Shown here in pieces: positions 59,450-64,000 of a stretch of 64,000 nt of DNA. This stretch comes from Diphasiastrum complanatum (taxonomy: Eukaryota; Streptophyta; Lycopodiopsida; Lycopodiales; Lycopodiaceae), in contig CM055097.1 of the NCBI GenBank assembly GCA_029204225.1, forward strand, positions 47,988,617 to 48,052,616, in the 5' to 3' direction. Each line of letters starts with the position of its first letter. Positions within the stretch are counted from its first letter, which is position 1. Both the position numbers and the translations under genes were made by a program. The notes below the pieces were generated by a model. The model was given only the letters and a program-made list of their open reading frames with translations. It was not told where the DNA came from and searched no databases.

Positions 59450-59852
59450 ACTTGTGCTAACTGAGAGTGGGGCTGCCCCACCTGCACTTATAATGCACAA
59501 GTTAGTAAATGGACTATATTTGTGTGAACTTGTGCAAAGTGAGAGTGGTGCTGCCCCACCTGCACTTATAATGCACAAGTTAGTAAATGGACTATATTTG
59601 TGTGAACTTGTGCTAAGTGAGAGTGGTGCTGCCCCACCTGCACTTATAATGCACAAGTTAGTAAATGGACTATATTTGTGTGAACTTGTGCTAACTGACA
59701 TTGGTGCTGCCCCACCTGCACTTAATAATGCACAAGTTAGTAAATGGACTATATTTGTGTGAACTTGTGCTAACTGACATTGGTGCTGCCCCACCTGCAC
59801 TTAATAATGCACAAGTTAGTAAATGGACTATATTTGTGTGAACTTGTGCTAG
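59450..59852. repeat. Minisatellite, five copies of 78-79 bp
   Basis: CTGCCCCACC recurs at 59473, 59551, 59629, 59707 and 59786. Copies 1-3 carry GAGAGTGG.GCT and copies 4-5 GACATTGGTGCT plus one extra A. Each unit contains GCACAAGTT and AACTTGTGC, perfect 9-bp inverted arms about 23 bp apart. The 78-bp period keeps frames open on both strands. Confidence 0.97.
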
Positions 59853-61322
59853 TGTATCTTTGGCTCCTTCTTAACTGAGCCAAAAACATGCAATTAAGCT
59901 AACTAGAGTCGGCTTCCAACTGTTAACCATAGACTGCAACAAACTATTGGACATGGCAGTCCATTTCCTCTCCTTTTTCATGAATGTCTGGCCTTTCAAC
60001 CAACCTACCTTGACGCTCCGGACTCCTGCTCGGAAGCTACTCCTCTTGCTGAGCGTTATTGTGCCTGTTGGATATCATTCCTGCAGTCCACTGTAATAGC
60101 TAACTGAATCATATCATGGGTGTGCACTGTGAGGTGGGTAATTCTAGGTGGGGGTAGCAAGCATCAATGTTAGCAAACTGCTCTCCGTTGCCACTAACAT
60201 GACTTGCTTTTTTAAAACCCGGGCAGGCCCCTAGAAACAGCATTCTAGCTTTTATTTTCCATGATCAAACTCTGCTACGTACTTCATTAACAAGCAACTG
60301 AAACTGTTAAAATGAACACTCTAGCACTATCAGGAAGGATTCTATGCTAAACAGGAATTAGAGTCTTTAGTACTTACTTGATACTTGTACAATAATCAAC
60401 TCAAAATGCTAAAAATTAAAATGAACATTCTAGTCGAGTACTTACTCGTTAATGATACAACCTGAAATTTAAAAACAAACAATCCAGCTTAGTTGTTTGT
60501 GCTCGAAATCTGGTACTAGTTCATAAGTAAGCAACTCAAAGATGAAGACGGCGATGCAAACACAGCAGACGAGCAATGCAAGAGCAAATGCCTACTAATG
60601 AGGTACTTAAAACCGAAAGAAACATCCACTATCAGCCGAAAAGGAAAATGAAAACAGATGAAGATTCTTAAAAACCAAAAGAAACATCCACTATCAGCCG
60701 AGAGGAAAAGATGAAGATCCTTACGTCAAGCAGAAAAAGAAAGACAGTAGATGGATCGATGCGGATGCGGATGCGGATGCGAATGCGAATGCGAATGCGA
60801 ATGCGATGCTGCTGAGACGAAGACGACGATGGATCGATAATTATTTGCCTGCGTTCCAGAGCGTGAACGTAAACAAGCTGGTAAGAGTAAAACCTCGTAC
60901 TCTGTACCGTTGGATACTGCGGTCACACTCAGATCCTGCCACGTGTCCTGCATGGGAGGGTCTCTGACACGTGGCCAGCATCTGTCAGCGTGGGTCAAAA
61001 TCTTGCTGCGTCATTGAGGGCCGTACGCTAATTCCAGGACCTGTGCTCTTCCCGTGACCACTGGATCTGGCTCCTCCCCTGGATAAAGGTACGTACCTTT
61101 GGTTAATTTATTTTTGTTGTTTCAGAATTGGATATTTGTCAAATCTAATGAACATTATAATACAAATATTCAACACAAATTATTCTGATGTACATTTTTT
61201 GAATTTCGAGATTCACATGTTGTCGCTACGACGTAATAATGGTATGCGCTACAAGGCTAGAAGCAATCTTAATTTTTCATGAAGAAAACCATGGGCGCTC
61301 TTTGACTGAAATCAATGCGCTA
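59853..61322. other. No gene recognised; short hexamer repeat near 60757
   Basis: Only a hexamer array at 60757-60806 and short duplicated phrases near 60615-60700 (GAAACATCCACTATCAGCCGA twice) were seen. Confidence 0.4.
60757..60806. repeat. (GGATGC)/(GAATGC) hexamer repeat
   Basis: About eight 6-bp units, the first half GATGCG, the second half AATGCG. On the minus strand this reads as His-Ser/His-Pro, a repeat artefact. Confidence 0.9.
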
Positions 61323-61378
61323 GTAATTTTTTTTACATGCACCTTTAAGGCATCAAAAGGTGCATGTAAAAAAATTAC
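61323..61378. repeat. Near-perfect inverted repeat, 23-24 bp arms, 9-bp loop
   Basis: The left arm at 61323-61346 includes TTACATGCACCTTT and the right arm at 61356-61378 AAAGGTGCATGTAA. Arms differ only by one A/T in a homopolymer. A third partial copy of the right arm lies at 61390-61408. A small foldback or MITE remnant, or a hairpin RNA, are possible readings. Confidence 0.85.
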
Positions 61379-61408
61379 CTTCCGGGCATCAAAAGGTGCA
61401 TGTAAAAT

Positions 61409-63299
61409 GGAGAGAATGTGTTCCAATGCCTGAATAGTACTAGAAGAAGGCACCGCTATAACTGAGGGAGCAAAGATAATGAAACAACTATAAAAATTGT
61501 TTCCACGTCAAGAAAGGTTAGCTTCCTCAGCCATTTTGTCACCAAGAGGGCCTTCCACCTTGGGCTATTGCCCTTGGCCAAAGGCCTTTTTTTGATGGAA
61601 CGGCCTTGGAGAGCGACCCCTGCCCCCAAAAGTACTAGGGCAACATGAATTACATCACCACTCAAGCGTAATCCTTTTATTAGGTATTAGTGTCTCAAGG
61701 TACTTGTTTTTAAGCTTTGTCATTGTAAGCTATCGTGACATTGTCTTTTTTGTGAGTTTGAGCATAATTTTCTTTTCTTTTCTTTTACATAGGTTTTAAA
61801 TTGCAATGTCATTTTTTTCTTTTTCGAACAATTAAATGCTTATTTTACTTAGACCATACACATGTATTGCAAAGCTTGTCATTATCTTTGCGATCACTTT
61901 GTTTTAATATGTTGCACTTGCACCATCATGTGCTATATTTGTAATGCACATGAACATCAAACTCAAAATCACAAAGAAATTGGGAGAAAAGTGTGCAAAC
62001 CATGGCCAATATTTGATCCAAGTTAGTTCTTTATTCGCACAACAACTCTTATCAACTCAGTTTAAGGCACCAAACATTTCTAATCACAATTGGATTGTTA
62101 TTAAATCTAGCAACTTAAATCTTTTTGAACATCCCTTATGATGCTAAATAAATGATAACATGATAAACTTGAACTCATTTTGCAAACAACGTTTGTGTCA
62201 AATCAAGAATTTAAATGAGAGAATGACATCTAGTAGCTCGATGAAAACAAGATAACCGGTGTTGGGCCAATATATAGGTGTCTGCTGACCGGCATCAACA
62301 CCAACATCAACTCAAGTATCAATGAATTGACTCTATTAAATCATTCTATGATACTAGGGTCGATACTCGACTAGAGTTGGTTTCAGACCAGTCAATTCTC
62401 ATATCTATTAGGTTTCATCCTTGAAATCATTTGTAATGTGGAACAATTTTATGTACATCTTGTAGTTTTATTCGCATTGTCAAGACAATATCAAAGGTAT
62501 TGAGAATGTTTGCAGAAATACACATATTGTCAAAACAATTTAATATTCGAGACATTATCGAACAAAATTCAAATTGACTAAATGTTGATCGATTGTTGAG
62601 GGTTCCAAACTCGACAATAAATAGATTGAATAGTGGAGCCTTATTCGCTACATTTGGGTTCCAACCCCGTAGCCCCATCTGCCACGTGGATAACGTCACA
62701 TTTCGTTAGGGTTGTGCCATCAAAAACTCTAAATAGATCAATCAGATCATATTAGTTTCAAGTTGTTAAGTTCTTCAAAGTTGAAGTTATTCTTCTTCTT
62801 CTCTTCTCTATTCTGTCATAGGTGTAGACTGATTAGTAATAACCTATCGCAATTACAATCTGTGTAAGAGCGAAATTCGTAAAAGAATAAGATTCACTAT
62901 TATCATAGTGCAATCGAAGTAGATAGCGAGAGCATCGAGCAACTTTAATTCATCATCTTCAATATAGACTACTTTCGCTACTTGTATTTTGTTCTACTGT
63001 TTTTGTTATTCCCACTTATTATGATCTAAGTTTTTTATTTTGAATACTAACATAACGATCTAATCATCATTTATTTTTTGCACATGTGAATGGTAGTATA
63101 GTTGTACTTGTGATAGTAGTGAATCGGTTTTATTATCACATTAACTATAACTTCTACTATTGACTATTCAGTCGACAATTCACTGTCAAATAGCTATTCG
63201 ACTTTTGCACAGCTTATTTTCCAACATCGTATTTAAGCTATTGATCTGCATATCAATGCATATTGCCAAATTTAATATCTAAATCATGTTTTGTCTATG
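61409..63299. other. No gene recognised; may include LTR and leader of the copia relic at 63300
   Basis: TGTTGGGCC near 62263 could be an LTR start, but no primer site or matching LTR was found. The rest is A/T-rich non-coding DNA. Confidence 0.3.
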
Positions 63300-63735
63300 A
63301 TGGATGCGTCATCTTCAAATTCTATCAAAAAGTTGGACAATGACAACTATAGAGGGTGATCCTATGATCGAAAGAGCTTTGGGAAGTTGTCAAAGCTACT
63401 GGGGTTAAGCCTACTGTAGATCCAATGGCCATTATCAAATGGAAGTAGAAGGATGGGATGGCGTTCGTCCTTATCACTCTCAACATCAGAGATAATCATA
63501 TCAGTCATATTCGAAGTGCTTGAACTTTGTTGGAAGCTTGGAATATTCTCAGCACTCTTTATGACATTAGAGATGTGACTGCCAAACTTTACCTGAGAAA
63601 AAAAAATTCTCATTTAAATGGCTGATTCTGATTCGATTATGAATCGTTTAAACAACTTGAGAAGATGTCTACAACTGGCGCAAAAATCAATGATGCAGAT
63701 GTTGTCATGACTCTTCTATTGGGTGATTGTTATTT
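63300..63735 (+). mobile_element. Ty1/copia gag relic
   Basis: Plus strand in several frames: MDASSSNSIKKLDNDNY, KELWEVVKATGVKPTVDPMA, LLEAWNILSTLYDIRDVTAK and KLYLRKK, then ESFKQLEKMSTTGAKINDAD. This is UBN2-type copia gag like that of element A. Stops and frame changes throughout; nothing of pol follows before the window ends. Confidence 0.7.
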
Positions 63736-64000
63736 CTGCTCTATTGGAAAGAGGTGATGGGATGAGAGAGAATATAATTCGACAAAGTCGAAGTAGGTGA
63801 GCACGGCGGAAGAAACCTTTTTTCCTGTGCATGACTATGCCTATCAATAATGAACAAAAAGTAGTGATAGAAATCACATTCAATCTTTAGCAACTAACTT
63901 TGAAATTGCTAGCAACTAAGTGATTATGTAGCTAAACATAAAGCATTGAATTATCAGACAAATAATAAGAGATTATCAGTTACAAAAGAATTACAGAGAT
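63736..64000. other. Non-coding end of window
   Basis: No feature was recognised. Confidence 0.3.

Noticed and set aside
59447-59800. Frames of about 100 codons on both strands in the minisatellite
   Set aside because: The 78-bp period repeats the same 26 codons; no sign of coding beyond that.

Overview
This looks like a repeat-rich stretch of a land-plant nuclear genome. The signs are primer-binding sites for plant initiator tRNA-Met, Ty1/copia and Ty3/gypsy pol proteins of plant type, an ATL-type RING-H2 gene, a spliced alpha-crystallin gene, a plant-type hAT transposase, degenerate TTTAGGG-like repeats and long CT, GA and GT tracts. A non-seed vascular plant such as a fern would fit, but the sequence does not settle the clade.

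Layout. 1-5.5 kb: LTR debris, small duplications and a degenerate telomere-like tract. 5.5-7.9 kb: the most unusual part. A decayed centromeric-type histone H3 (CENH3) copy on the minus strand faces away from an unrecognised plus-strand frame, and the two are separated by an inverted-repeat module holding eleven CACGTG boxes. 7.7-18.4 kb: nested retroelements, namely a minus-strand Ty3 pol, a minus-strand copia split by later insertions, a plus-strand copia 3' half, and a Ty3 element with its 5' LTR, tandem-repeat leader and broken pol. 19.8-20.4 kb: an intact intronless ATL E3 ubiquitin ligase gene. 22.3-24.9 kb: 5' part of a plus-strand copia. 25.0-36.6 kb: copia element A (minus) with complete copia element B (29289-35050, 5-bp target duplication TGCAT) inserted in its pol.

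36.6-42.8 kb: mostly non-coding with long microsatellites and an unrecognised broken minus-strand gene. 42.9-45.2 kb: a spliced alpha-crystallin (HSP20/IDM-like) gene whose 5' end is not visible; a Ty3 integrase relic lies just beyond. 46.6-51.5 kb: hAT transposon remains with a spliceable intron, beside a 5'-truncated LINE that ends in a (CT)34 tail. 52.8-52.9 kb: a probable first coding exon with a PTS2-like peroxisomal signal. 55.4-58.5 kb: a chromodomain-bearing Ty3 relic carrying a tiny tRNA-like SINE with a 14-bp target duplication. 59.45-59.85 kb: a five-copy 78-bp minisatellite. 63.3-63.7 kb: a copia gag relic.

Only two genes look intact or nearly so: ATL, and the alpha-crystallin gene minus its 5' end. 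All exon limits come from reading splice signals and frame by eye. No search or gene prediction was run.
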